Positions 25,601-38,100 of a stretch of DNA of 64,000 nucleotides are shown here, piece by piece (within the stretch, counting starts at the first letter, position 1; the number at the start of each line of letters is the position of its first letter). The notes beneath the pieces were generated by a model. That model did no database searches, was not told where the DNA came from, and was given only the letters and a program-made list of their open reading frames with translations. Source of the stretch: Pegea sp. RAD2-039 (lineage: Eukaryota; Chordata; Thaliacea; Salpida; Salpidae); the NCBI GenBank assembly GCA_034620365.1, contig JAQGEQ010000003.1, positions 930,001 to 994,000 of the forward strand. The letters run 5' to 3'. The position numbers and the translations under genes are program-made.

Positions 25601-28600
25601 TATGAAAACTATTGATGATAGATACAGCAAAAAAATAAAAACTTCCAAAATTCTTCTCTTAAACTAATTGTTTTGTGCAAATCTTTTAAAAAACAAAGGT
25701 GTGTTTACTTAATGGAAGAAAAATTGATGAGGAATGTTAGTATCCCCTTGTTTTGATCATTGCTTTCAAAGTTGTGTTTTCATTTACAAAATTATTTGTC
25801 TATTTATTTTATCAAAACTTAGATAATAGACTATCAAAAGCTTTAAATACAATAAAAAAGTATTCAAATTGAAATTAGCCAAGTTAAGTTCAGTTATTAA
25901 ATTCATTTGGATAAAAGTTAGACAAGTAAGAACACATTGGCTTATAATTGAGTCAATACAAATTACGCAACAAACAACTTGTTCCGAGTATGACATTTAG
26001 AATTTTTCTTTTTTAGTGTAAATAATTAAATTTTTTTAGTTAAGTGGGTATATTTAGTCGAAAAACTAACCTAAAGCTTAGTTTATAATAAAACAAACTG
26101 ACTTGAACCACAAGCTTGTTTATAAGTTATGGTAACAGCTCAAAATTGTTCATTTTTACATAAGAAGTTTTGTAAGTATGCTGTAAGAAAAAAACTCAAA
26201 AAGAATGTTTAGGTATTCGAAAAAGCTTTTTAAATGTCAGAGTTAGATTCATAAAACAAACAAATTCTCTTAAATCTTAAATTGCAAAAAAGTTTATAAT
26301 TTCTTTTCCAAAGTATTTACTTTTGCTATCTCATTTAATATCGATGTTAAACCAAATTAAAATATTTAAGCTATTCAAGCCTCAAAATATCAAAAAAATT
26401 ATAAATAAGTCAGATGAACTTTGATACAAACACTGAACTGAAGTAATTAAAGCCTTTTTTTTAATAATATTATGAAAGAAGTTGAAAATTATTAGTTTTA
26501 TTAAAGTTATGTCTAAAGAAAAATTATTATACAAGCCACAACCTAAAGTACTTTTAATATTTATTAAGTTAAATCTATACAGCAATGAACTGATGTTACA
26601 ATTGGCAAAGTTTATATAATTCAACAAAACTATCTGTCAGTAGAATAAAGTACTGCTTTTTAAGTTTACTATTTCTAAGTAATAGTTATTTTAGGGTTAG
26701 GCATTCAAAATAAATGTGTTTGATGCCCTAACTGTATACAAACTAAATCTCATTAATCACAGTTGGTAACAACGATTTTTTAATCAAAAATGTTAAAAGA
26801 AAAAATCTATACATCAGCTTATATAATGATGTTGTTTGGCTATGATGGTATAAATGTCATACTGAAACTACAAATAAATTTGAGATTATATTTAATGCAT
26901 TCGGGTAATATATTCAAGAAAACAGTTTATTTGTTTTGATTTACTAATTCTAATAACAAGTAAACATATTTTCAAAAACAGATATAATTTGTAGTAATAA
27001 AATTCGTCTCTGTTTTGAAACTATAGAAAACATTATTAAGCTTCAAAATTTTTCTGAAATATTCAAAGTTTTTTTAGATTTATCAGAACTTTGTTATTTG
27101 TGAAAGCAAAAGTTTTCAAGATACTCACTTTCAAAATGTGGATAATAATTTAAAGAGTTATCAAAGTATAGATATCACAGTTATAAATAGTTACAAATGC
27201 TATTTCAAAATTGATCTAAGAATTGTAACCCTACGAATCTAAGCAAAAATTGATCGCAAAAAAGAGAACAAGCTTCAAGTATGAAACATTTAAAACGCTC
27301 GTTGCTTTAAGCATCTATGTAGCACCGAAATTGGAGGAAAAACAAAATTTTAGTTTAACTGCAACAGCCAAACAAAACTAAGAAACATGAATACTTGAGA
27401 CGCTCTTAGAAACATTTTTTCATCTCTAAGTTTTCTTTTTACCATACAACAAAAAAGTAACAAAGATGAAATAGAAAAAAAAAACCAATAATAGGTTTAA
27501 GTAGTTTAGATGAGTTCTTCTACATCAACATAATCCTATAAACTTCAAAAAACTCTTATTTGTAATGAAAAGGTGGGCAGCTAATGAGTTAACGGACCGG
27601 ACAACTATTGTTTGATTGATTAAGGCGTACTTCAAAAGATTTATTACAAAATATACTCAGTTTACAATTTCCAACTTTTGATGTAACTCAAGTATTTTTG
27701 TAAACTGTTGAAAACTTTTTGAAATTTACTAGCTACCTTCAGATAATGTAATCTGGTGGTGATAACGCATTTTAAAAGAACAAATGCAAAACAGTAGAAG
27801 CTGTTCTCTGTGTGACAGTATTTGAGTCACTATTGAAGTCAGTTAACTATGGTTCACTAGTTTTTACACCGACCACCCATGAAGATAGTAGCTTTTTTTA
27901 AAGTAAGAAAGATAAATACAGAGAAAGACTTGTAACCAGGAAAACTTTACATTTCATGTTTAGTTTTAAAACTGCCATTTGAAATGTTAATGTGTGTTTA
28001 GTCAAAACTAACATAACATGATCAGCAGCTTTTAACGTATTTTATTTGTTCGTTTATTGCAACTTGTATGTGCAATAACGACAATAAAAACAAAAATGAT
28101 GAGGATTACGATAAAAATTGATTCATAATCATGGTATCTACTAATTGTTTTAGTTACCAGATAAAAACAATTCGACATTTATGTTGTTTACCAAAATAAG
28201 ATGGTGAGTTATTACTGCTAAATGAATTTGGTTACTTGAAAGCATTAGTAACAGCTGCAAGTGCTGAAGCTGGGAGCCAGGCCTGAAATTATCTACTTTC
28301 GAAACGTTCGATGCTCCAATGATCAATAGAAAGAAGTTAAAAAACAAAAGCTGAATTTTCTTAAGATTTTAAGATTGCTAAACAAACTGTTTTTCGTTTT
28401 ACTTTAATTCTAATTAAAATGAAATGTTCAAAAAACTGTTTTTTCTCAACTAAAGAGTAACACAAAAGGTTGTAGATTGGTTATCATTTTTAAATTTTGT
28501 AAGAAAATTATTTTACAAATAAGAAAAGTGAAAAAGCAAATTGATGCATTTTGAAAAGTCTGAGTTGAAATTCAAGAAAGCCAAAACGTAATTAACATTC

Positions 28601-31484
28601 AAAAGATCCGGAATAGTACAGCTTCTTTTGAAATGATATCAATATGTATTTATAGGATAGACACAATCAAAAAGCCAACATAAAATTCGTCTACTTCTAT
28701 TATATTTTGTTGCTTTGAAAAAAAAAGATATCTTTTAAAGTATAACAATTTTCATTTAATTACAATCACAAAAGTAGGACTATGTCATGTTAGAAGCCTA
28801 CAACATAAGTTATTATGAAGAAACAAAGTTCTGATAACTAACAGACGTCGAACCACTGAAGCGTACAGTTTCGGCAGGTTTGTTGACAACAAAGTTAAAA
28901 AGAGGGTTAGAGAAGAAAGGAGAGAAGTCAGAAGATGAAGCGACGCACGTGTAGTCAGAAGGGTGGGAAAACGCACACTAAGGAATGTAACTTTGAAAGA
29001 CTCTAGGCTTGTCTCAGTATATTAGGTCTTTAGTCAATAGCTTGAAAGCTAAATGAAGTCTTTGCTAACCCCTCATAAAAAAGTCAGTGACATCAGCCGA
29101 TGACGTATGTATGTCATCGATTAAATAACGCAGTAGCTTACAAAAGTCTTAAATCGAAGTGAAGAAAGTAAAATAAACTTGCAGAACCGAGTTGCACAAC
29201 ATTCTTTAAACATTTAAAAAGCCAAGTAAAAATTCCTTAGAGGTTTTAGTACCATTTGTAATTTGATATAGTTATTAAGTAGGGTAAGGTAAAATTGCTT
29301 CTATAGAACCGATAAAATCAAAATAAATTTTTCACGCCCAACATTATGAGAAATATATAAGTATGAGAATTTAGTTTTCAGTAAAATTTTTTGCATCTTT
29401 GTGTACTTTACTGTAAGCTTCATCAAAAGACGTTTTCTCTCAACTAGCTTAAAGATGTAAAAAACGTTTAAACTAAGTTGATGATGTTGTTTCATAAGTT
29501 ATCAGAAGCTTGTCGTTGCCAACAAGACAAAGTCTAGATGTCAGCAGCTTAATCAAATCTAATAATTACATAAACTTATATTATTGTATTTACTCCGAAT
29601 GTCAAAAATATAATGTTTTTGATTGATACAAACAGGTACCTGTTACCACAGTGAACAATAAAAACAAAATGAAGAAAAACTAATATTAATCATGGCTGAC
29701 ATTTACGATAAGAGCTATCTATAGTAACGGATGTTATAAAATCCACATATTTCAAGCAAATATCTGTTTTAAAGAAAACCAATTAAGATTTGGACAGTTG
29801 TTACATTTAACCAGAACCAGTTTTTCTATAAAAAAACGTTTTTTTTTTACATTTTCAATCGAATTTTAATATTTTGAAGATGCCTAGAACTTTTTCATGG
29901 AACGAAACTTTAAAGGTTTCAACTCGAAATGTTCAGGAAATTAATGAAGTAAAATGACATGAAAAATTAAATATTCAATAAACTTTTTTAAAGACAAAAT
30001 GTTAAAGTTTTTACTTTAAGTACTTTTATAGACAAATCTGACTCTAGTTATACAGGAAATATTAGCTTAATGTTTAAGAACGTTGTTTTGCAGGCTACTT
30101 TGAAAAAGAAATATGTTTACAAAGAAGATAATAAGATCATAGTTTGACGATTGAAAAACAAATTGTTGTCAAACGTTGTTTGTTTCATAAACTCATTTAC
30201 ATAACAACTATAAGAAGGCTTTCTGCATGCCATTATAGAACTTAGCCAAATTCTCTTTTAAATTCTGGTGATAACTAATGAGGCGATAATCACTATAAAG
30301 ATAAAAGGATACTGGGCATCTAACCAACTGGTTTTAAAGATTTCTTAGAGCCCATTAAGAATAAAAACCAAAAACTCACCAACAAATACAACTCCACCTC
30401 CACCTCTTCCAAGTTTCTCCAGTAGTTGATACTTCTGGTTGAATCTTGGGAAGTTTTTCAAGATGAAATTTTTCTCCGAATCTCCGTTCACAGCTTCGGA
30501 AGTTGATTTGGTTTTAGGATTCTTTTTGTGACAATCAACTACTCTTTTAGCAGTTTTTACTTTTCGCCCTTGTTTCCGAGCCTGCTTTCGGATGACCTTC
30601 TGGACCGGGTCCACTACATTATTAGGATTATTAGTTATCTTACCAGCAGAGTATAGACCTCTAGGACCAAACCAATTAGAGCCAGTTTGTTGGCCTAACC
30701 AAGGACCTACATGACCCAAGTCACCCATAAACATAGGATTATCTAGCTGTCTACTGGATGAAGGGATTATTGGATCGTTTCTAGCTGAGTTACGAGCCAC
30801 AGAAAATTGTTGAGGAGCCAACGGATGTGGATCATGGTGAAGAAGTCTTTTAGAATCTATAGCAAGCTCCTGAGCTTCTATTACTCTTCTTCTTTTCCTC
30901 AAATTTTTGACCTTTTTTGGCTGCATATTTGCTGTTTGAATAAGGTTTGGTGCTACATGGCTACTTGAAGGCAGTTGGGAACTTTGTGGTGCAGAGTTTG
31001 GATGACTCAATTTTGCTTGAAGCCCATATAGTCCCATATAACTGAGCCAGGGAAAACATGACCAATTTGGGTGGTTAGGCTGCTGAAGAATTTGTTGATA
31101 AGCTGGAAGTACTAAAGGTTGATGAGAAATGTAATTTGAAGGTACAAATGGGAAAAAGGGAGGCTGATCTAGTGATACTTGAGTGGATGAAGATCCTTCT
31201 GTAGGTTGGATTCCAGGCTCTGACATCACAGATGTCCCTAGATAGACTCCATATGGGTCAATATTTGGCATCAAATTGATATGCTGAACAGGTAAAGAAA
31301 AGTTGGAGCGAAGACGGTCTTGATCAAAACCATCTAGTTGCTGGACAGAATTAGCTTGAGCAACACTCTCTCTTGACGGAAGGTAACCAGAGTCCGAACT
31401 AATATCTTGCCGGTTTGAGTCTTTGTGCAAAATAATCATTTGAGGTCCCATTAAAGACGAATAAAGCTGATTGGTGTTATTCAT
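22685..31484 (-). CDS. PIM-family serine/threonine protein kinase with long N-terminal extension
   Basis: Five coding exons, 31484-30380, 24933-24796, 24052-23907, 23511-23380 and 22987-22685, join in phase to give 607 aa. The kinase domain starts near residue 351 (KYQLLEKLG). It has a glycine loop G359-R-G-G-G-G364, VAVK lysine K381, helix-C glutamate E402, HRDVKDEN at 478-485, DFG at 499-501, GTPEFYPPEW at 516-525 and a C-lobe ending DPWLQ. Hinge EYP at 434-436 keeps the proline typical of PIM kinases (ERP in vertebrates), which removes a usual ATP hydrogen bond. HRDxKDEN and PPEW also match PIM. Vertebrate PIM kinases are active without activation-loop phosphorylation and promote growth and survival; the same role is only inferred here. 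Residues 1-350 are low-complexity, rich in Ser, Gln, Asn and Pro, with basic clusters at 190-200 and 298-314 that could be nuclear signals. An in-frame TGA three codons upstream fixes the ATG. Introns are 5,446, 743, 395 and 392 bp. Confidence 0.93.
24934..30379 (-). other. Large first coding intron of the PIM-like kinase
   Basis: The 5.4 kb intron splits the glycine-loop strand from the VAVK strand (VFV-A|QRR). Most of it is A+T-rich with stops in all frames. Bases 28780-29130 are richer in G+C, with a purine-rich plus strand and a 6-bp inverted repeat, GATGAC and GTCATC, at 29099-29118. The latter resembles a split ATF/CREB site. I see no internal exon. Confidence 0.8.
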
Positions 31485-31523
31485 CGTCAATCAAGTTTTA
31501 CAAAATGCTTTAACTGATGCAAT
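31485..31523 (-). other. 5' UTR fragment of the PIM-like kinase behind a candidate acceptor
   Basis: TTTTTTACAG on the minus strand ends at 31524 and is a good acceptor 39 bases before the first ATG in the open frame. It suggests an upstream non-coding exon that I cannot locate. A perfect TGACGTCA lies just outside it at 31536-31543. If the acceptor is not used, the same place would be promoter-proximal. Confidence 0.35.
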
Positions 31524-31543
31524 CTGTAAAAAAGATGACGTCA

Positions 31544-34500
31544 GAACGATTCGTCGAAAACAATATCATTTGTTTGTTTTATCATTAATTAAAAAGATTT
31601 ATTTTTTAAAACAGTTAATTTGGATTGAGATTTAAAGACTACTGAAAGTTTTAAAGTTTATTCTAAAATGAAAATAAAAACAGATTGCATCACATAATTA
31701 ATATTTTCTTAAGAGTTTCTTTTTGTAACGTTTTCAAGTAGCACTCAACTAAATATAAAAACTCAACTAATTAAAATCTAGTTTGCCTTTAACATGTTTT
31801 AAAGTAACTAAAAAAATTCAGTCAGAAAATAAATAAATGCCTCATAAAGTAAAACAAATACCAAAATAAAAAATAAAAAAAATATATTAACAAGCTAAAA
31901 AAAAGTAAACAGTTTTTAAAAATAAAAATATAAACTAATAAGCTATATTTTTCAACTACTAGCAGATAAAGTCTTAACTAATGAGTAAAGAAGCTTTCTA
32001 AGTTAGAAGATAGGAAGTAAAAACAAAACTTAAGCAGTTGAAAGCTTAAGAGTAGCAGACAAAGCTGTTATCGCAAGCTTGTACAGAGATAAACTGCTGC
32101 TCATTTAAAAAGTTAAAAAAATACGAAAAGAAAAGAAAAAAAGGAAGGAGAGAAGAGAGAGAGAAAACTAAGTTGACTCATTCTGAGTGACGCAAAGAAC
32201 TGTTAGAAGCTTTTTTAATAAGACAATAAAGTTTTGGAGAACTGTAAATTAGAAGTTGAAAGAAAACTGAAATATGATAAACTTAGTTTAACATTTAATA
32301 TATATCTCACTGTGCTTCTTCAAATAAATTCTGCTGGCGTTTTGTTAAATGATAACTGAACCTTGGTCGATTTTAACAATTTTTAAAGTATTTTTACTGT
32401 AGCAAAAATAGTTTACTTGTATTGATCACAAATCAAGATGTCTTGTTTTATTACTCAAAAATGCTTTTTTTGTTTGACAAATGTTTACTATAAAACTTTA
32501 TGGAAATAAATTTTTGAATTAAAACAAAAATTATTTCGGCAGAACAAAAGAAAAACTGTTTTATAAAAGCTGTTGTTGCTTCTTTTCCAAACTCACTTTT
32601 CAACATTCAAAAACAAATAAAAGTTTGATGATATTGAAGATTTAAAAAAAAAAGTAATGCTCAACGTTAGCATCTGCTGTAGTTGAAAAGAGGAGATCAC
32701 CTTTTACTATTCCTGTCATTTCAAAGTTCTTACATCATCTTTCAATTTATTGATGAAGATTACTTACTGCGTACAATTTAGAGGCAAAGTTTTAGTTAAA
32801 ACAAATTGAGAGAAAGAGAATTCAAGCATTTGAAGTAATGGTCACTTAAAAATTTATACTTACGATAACATAACTTTACTAAACTTTACTATTAATTTAT
32901 TTTGAAAATGTATAGAAGAATTTTTGTGAAATTTTTTCACCATATGCTATCAAAACGAGATTCAGTTTTATAATCAAAAGAAGTAAAATGTGTAACTGAC
33001 TAAAATGTTCTCATTTAAACTCAGTAAAGAGGCCCAACATTTGATTAAGATTAATTTGCTGAACCAAAATCTAGCACAAGTAAAGCTTAAACAATTCTTT
33101 TTTCATTAAAAATAGCGGACTGATAATAATGAAATTTTTTTTATTTGAAAAATAAATAACAAGGTGGAAAATGTCGCATTAGATTTTGTGAAATGTAGAT
33201 TTAAATATCTTTATTTACAATTGCTGTCTAAGCTATAAAATAAGCTAAATGTACAAGGCTGCTTCTGATTATATATATTTTATAGCAATCGACTTAACTT
33301 TTTAAACTTTTTCTTTCTAAAAATAATAGTGTTTAAATAAAAGTTTATTGCAGACTTAAATCTAAATAAATAAAAAACAGTTTTGAATAAACAATTTTTG
33401 AAAGACAAAAATCGTTAAAAAAAGTTTCAAAATGAAAATTGTTTTTAATATAACAAGAACAAAATATAGTATAAACATCTGCGCTTAATTGTAAACAGTT
33501 TTTTCAGTATACTTTTTAAAATGAATAATCTCTTTCTAACCTAAGAAATATTATTATATTACTTGAAAAATTACATTTTACACTAATAGTTTTGAATTTT
33601 TTTGAACATAAAGCATGCATTTTGAAACAATTTTAGTAAAACATAATTTCAAAAATAACTTACAAAACAACATTTATTTACTGTTGTTGTTTGTTGTTGG
33701 TCCAAATTTTTAGAAAGTAATATTTTGCTGTACATCATTTTCATCATATTGTATGCTAAACAAAAATAGGAATTAAACTGGATTACTTAAAAAGATAAAT
33801 CAACTGTATACCAAAATATATACCAAAATTTGTAATATAATCCTGATGTAATTTATACAAATTTTTGTATTGAATTTTTAACTATTTTAGTTTGGTTGTT
33901 TCATAGGTAAACATAAAAGTTTTCTAATTTGTTCCTTCGGCAAAAGTTAAATTAGGGAAACTAAAAATAATCTAAATGAAGTTTATTTACAAAATTGTAA
34001 ACAGTGATAAACAATTTTCGTTCAAAATTACTTCTACAGTTCTTCAAAAAACTAACTATGCTTAAAAGTAATAAGAGTGTATAAGATAAGTCTCATATAA
34101 TAGAAAATAACAACAATAACATTATTTGGCTTTACTATGACTTTTAGTTTCAAAGAAGCCTTACATTAATCTTTTGACTAATATTTTTGGTTAAATATTT
34201 TAAAAGTGCTTCTCAAAATAAGTTATAACTTTTTATAGTTTAAGATAGTTTGATTTATTAAACAAATTTGAAAGCATAGCAGTAATTTATAAGCTTAATT
34301 CAAACGCAGTTTATAATTGAAGTTTTTATATTTGATGTATGATAGATAACTGAGACCAACTTTAAAATATTATACCAACAACTAAAATTCTTAGATGCTT
34401 TTAAAAACTTCATCTCTAATGTTCATATCTGACTGAAAATGTGGAATATTAAGCTTTAATTTTACATGGCAATAAAAGAATGCTTGACATAATTTATTAA

Positions 34501-35173
34501 AATACAGATTTAAATCAAAAATTAATTTGAAATGACTTTTACATATGAGATACTAAACTTTGAGACTTATAAAAACTTTGGTTTTATTAAACAAATATTT
34601 ACAATAATAAATATTACGAAAAGCTACTTCTAAATTTATCTACAAAAAGAACCAAGATGTATTCTTTCTGAAAATTCAAACTATTTATATCTAAATATTT
34701 TCTCAACATTTCAACTACGCAGATAAAATATTCAAATAAGGTAAACTGAAAAAGACTTTACACTAAGGCCTTTCAAACTTAAATCAGATAAAGATACTTT
34801 AAAACAAGTTACTTTAGGATTTGAAATTTCTGCTGGTTTGCTTATTTATCTGGTAGAAAAACTATCAAACAGAATATAAGAATTTTAAAAAAATTTTTAT
34901 ATTTATTTGAAAGCATTGCAAAACATTATTGGTTAAAAACACTGCATCTAAACAGCTTTCAGGTAACTTTTCTCAAACCAAGTAAACAAAAACTAAGGTG
35001 CTTTCTTTTGAAATATTGTTTACTATTTAAGTTTTTAGTTGTTTTTTTTTTAATTTGCTTTATATGTATAAAATGATGTAAAAAAGTTAGTTCACAGTGC
35101 TATAGAAATTTCATTACAAGAAAAAAGATTTTAATAAAGAAAGATAGAATTGATGATTAGAGAAAGTGTAATA
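31544..35173. other. Intergenic stretch between the kinase and CCDC57 genes
   Basis: No open frame of interest on either strand. A 43-base pure purine tract lies at about 32125-32167. Past the CCDC57 stop, a minus-strand ATTAAA (near 35130-35135) is a weak candidate polyadenylation signal. The rest is plain A+T-rich sequence, and the kinase promoter or 5' exon probably lies here unseen. Confidence 0.45.
32125..32167 (+). repeat. Homopurine tract
   Basis: Forty-three consecutive purines on the plus strand, mainly GAAAA, GGAAGG and GAGA units, without interruption. Such tracts are simple-sequence DNA and can adopt triplex structure. No function is implied. Confidence 0.85.
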
Positions 35174-38100
35174 TCAGCTATCATTTTTAACGTTATAATT
35201 TCGAATTCTAGTTTTCTTCATTTTCTTCTGTATTTTTTTGATTGGAGCTTTTAAAGGAGGTTTATCTGTAAAAACGTCGAATGAAAATTTTCAGATAATT
35301 TATAAAATTCTTCTTAAATTATTCCTCAAAAAATTATTTAAATCTTTAAAAGAAGAGAATGAAAACTAAAAACGTAAATAACTTTAAATTAATTTTCAGA
35401 AAATGCTCAGATCTTTAATTGAATGATTAATTTACTAAAAACATCTAACCATCAACTTTTTGATCTTCACTACCAATAGAGCATCCATCATCTAAAACCT
35501 TCCACAGTCCACTCATTGAATCATTTGAAGAAGTCTTTAAAAGTTGTTTGGAGAAAACTGAAGAATAAATGAACATTTTTTACCAAGAAATACAACTTAA
35601 CTAATTTTTATTTGTTATTTTCAGTGGTTAAAAAGAAGAACGAAGTTTTGTTCTTGTGAATAGAAATAATTGGAATTTCTACTTTGTTTAGTTGGTATTG
35701 TTGCTTCTTCTTCTAATTTGCTCTTTCGTTGAGCGAATTCAAGCTCTTTTCTGAGAAAAAGTTTATTTCAATTAAATCTGTTGTAAGAAAATAATTCTAG
35801 AAACTGAAGAAAGTTAAACCTTGTAAGATCATATTGTAACTTTTCCATTTCTTCCATTTCATTCCCTTTGTCAATATGAACATCTGATGTTTGAAAATCT
35901 GCTGACGAATCAACTGAGAACCAAAACCAAACCTCATATAAACCGACCTTTGTGGTGAAGCAGACGACTTCTCATTTGATTACTCGACTCCAAGAGAGCT
36001 GTGTTGGTTTTCCGCAAGCTTTTGAGCTCATTTGTTGTCTCTTCTAATCTTTGTCGTAATAAAGAGACTACTACATCACTTGAACCTGTTATTTACAAGA
36101 CATCAATTTACAGAAGATCAAAAAGTGTTCTAAGAAATTTATTGAAAATTTCTTTAATTTTAAACTATTCAAAAAATTGACAGAAAACCGCTTAAAAGTC
36201 CCAACCTCCTGATCCAAATTGTGATTGAAGACACAAAGCAGCAAGTCTCTTCTTCAAATCACTAATCTCTTCTTTAAGATCATGTATCAATTTAGCCTGG
36301 AAAAGCCAACTTTGTAAACGACCAAATTTGACTTTTAATCAACCTGTAAATGATCTTTAATCCAGGGCTGTTTGGAGGCTTTCTCGATCTTCATCTCAGA
36401 TATCTCATCAGTAAGTTCTATTTCCCTTAAACTCTGCAACACTCCGCCATTATAGTATTCATCTGCTTCAGTCTGTACTTCGATTAGTTGGGCAGATAGC
36501 GCAGTAACTTGCCTCCTTATAAGGGCATCAGATAAATGTTATAAAAACTAGATATAAAAGTCGACCAGCCTACTCATGTTTGATCTGAGCTTGTCGAAAG
36601 CGATGTTTAATTGAAGTTGCTTGAATTTCAGCCTGATGAAGCTTTGAAGCTGTCTGTAAATGTTGCTGTTCACTTCGTGACGTCATTTCCTTTTGATGTT
36701 GCAAAGTTGATTGCAGCTTTGTTAGTTTGCTGCACAAGTCAGTCTTTTCAGCTTCAAGTTCAACTGTAGATGAGTTGGAACATGAAATATAGACAGATAA
36801 GGGGGTTATTAAGACCTATTTTTTTAGTAAGAGCTTTCAGATGATCTTGAAGAGTTGGATGTTGAGAAGAAACAAGGACTTGGTTTGCAGCTGTAAAGAA
36901 AAGAGTCATAGAAATATGAATCCTAAAAAGTTCCAAAAATAAATATCAAATATAGTTTCTAAAAATAACTTACAAAATTTTGTATATAAAATGTATTTTA
37001 TGAATAAAATTTATTTGTTCTTCTTACTATCTACTTGTTGCAAAGATTTTACTTCTGCATCCAACTGAGCAACCTTATCTTCTAATGACGCTATGTACTG
37101 ATCCTAAAAAACAGATTTTTTAAAGAATATCCTCATGAAAAATACATGAAAGTTTTTTGAAAAAGTTTTTAATATTAGAAATATATATTTATCATTTAGT
37201 TGTAATCTTAAAACTTTTGATCAGTTAAGATTAAAGTTTTGGAAAGTGGTTAGACTGAATCTTCAAGCACGAAGTTTTGTTATAAAATAAGGATAATCCT
37301 AAAACCTAAGTTTAATATTTCATACTTGGGTGTTCTTGATAAAAATATTTAAACTATTCTTAATACTATAGACAGAGTTTTTAAAATTAAGGGATTTCAG
37401 TCTAATATTTAGTTTTTAAATTATTCAATATATTTATTGACATCTATATGTACAACATCAAGATTGTGACGTACTTAAAGTTAAATTAAAATATAAAATA
37501 AAATAATAAAAATCAAGAAAAGATTAGAAAAATTGAAATAAATTAAATCTAATAAATAATCTTTAAAAAAAATTATATCAACATAAACAGCATGATAAAA
37601 ATTGTAAAGACGAAAAATCAGTTTAGAAATATTCTTCAAAATAAATCAAATCGAATTTTAATCTTTTTACAAACAACTGAAATAATTTGTCTGAAAATAT
37701 TTGGAATGTTTGAACTTGAGTTTTTAGACTTGAAATTTGATGTAGGCACCTGTTTTATATGACAAATTATATGGCTGGTAGTCGAGGGTGCTTAAAGCTT
37801 TTGTGACTTCACATAAACCACCTGCTTCAATATCAGTTCGAGTTTTAACTTTTGTTTCGACAGCTGGAAATTCAGTTATAAAAATCGTAAGAACCTGTTT
37901 TTGCTGAGTTTTCTTTGTAAGCATTGCTTTCATATCAGAAGTCATTTGTTTGATAACTAATTTCAGGTTTTGATTTTGAGCCTTTAGATTCTGAAGGAGA
38001 AAGAAAGAGATTTTTATCGAGTTATGAAAGTGTTTAAGCTGATTTGAGTTAATATGGAAGTTAGAAATCAAACGGAGAAATTTCAAGTTGTAAAAACTCA

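Noticed and set aside
28785-28976. Leucine-rich minus-strand open frame resembling a signal or membrane segment
   Set aside because: It lies within the kinase intron and is the complement of a purine-rich tract, which gives Leu and Ser codons by composition alone.
31488-31490. TTG two codons upstream of the kinase ATG as a possible start
   Set aside because: Animal genes normally start at ATG; the ATG at 31484 is the first in frame after a TGA.
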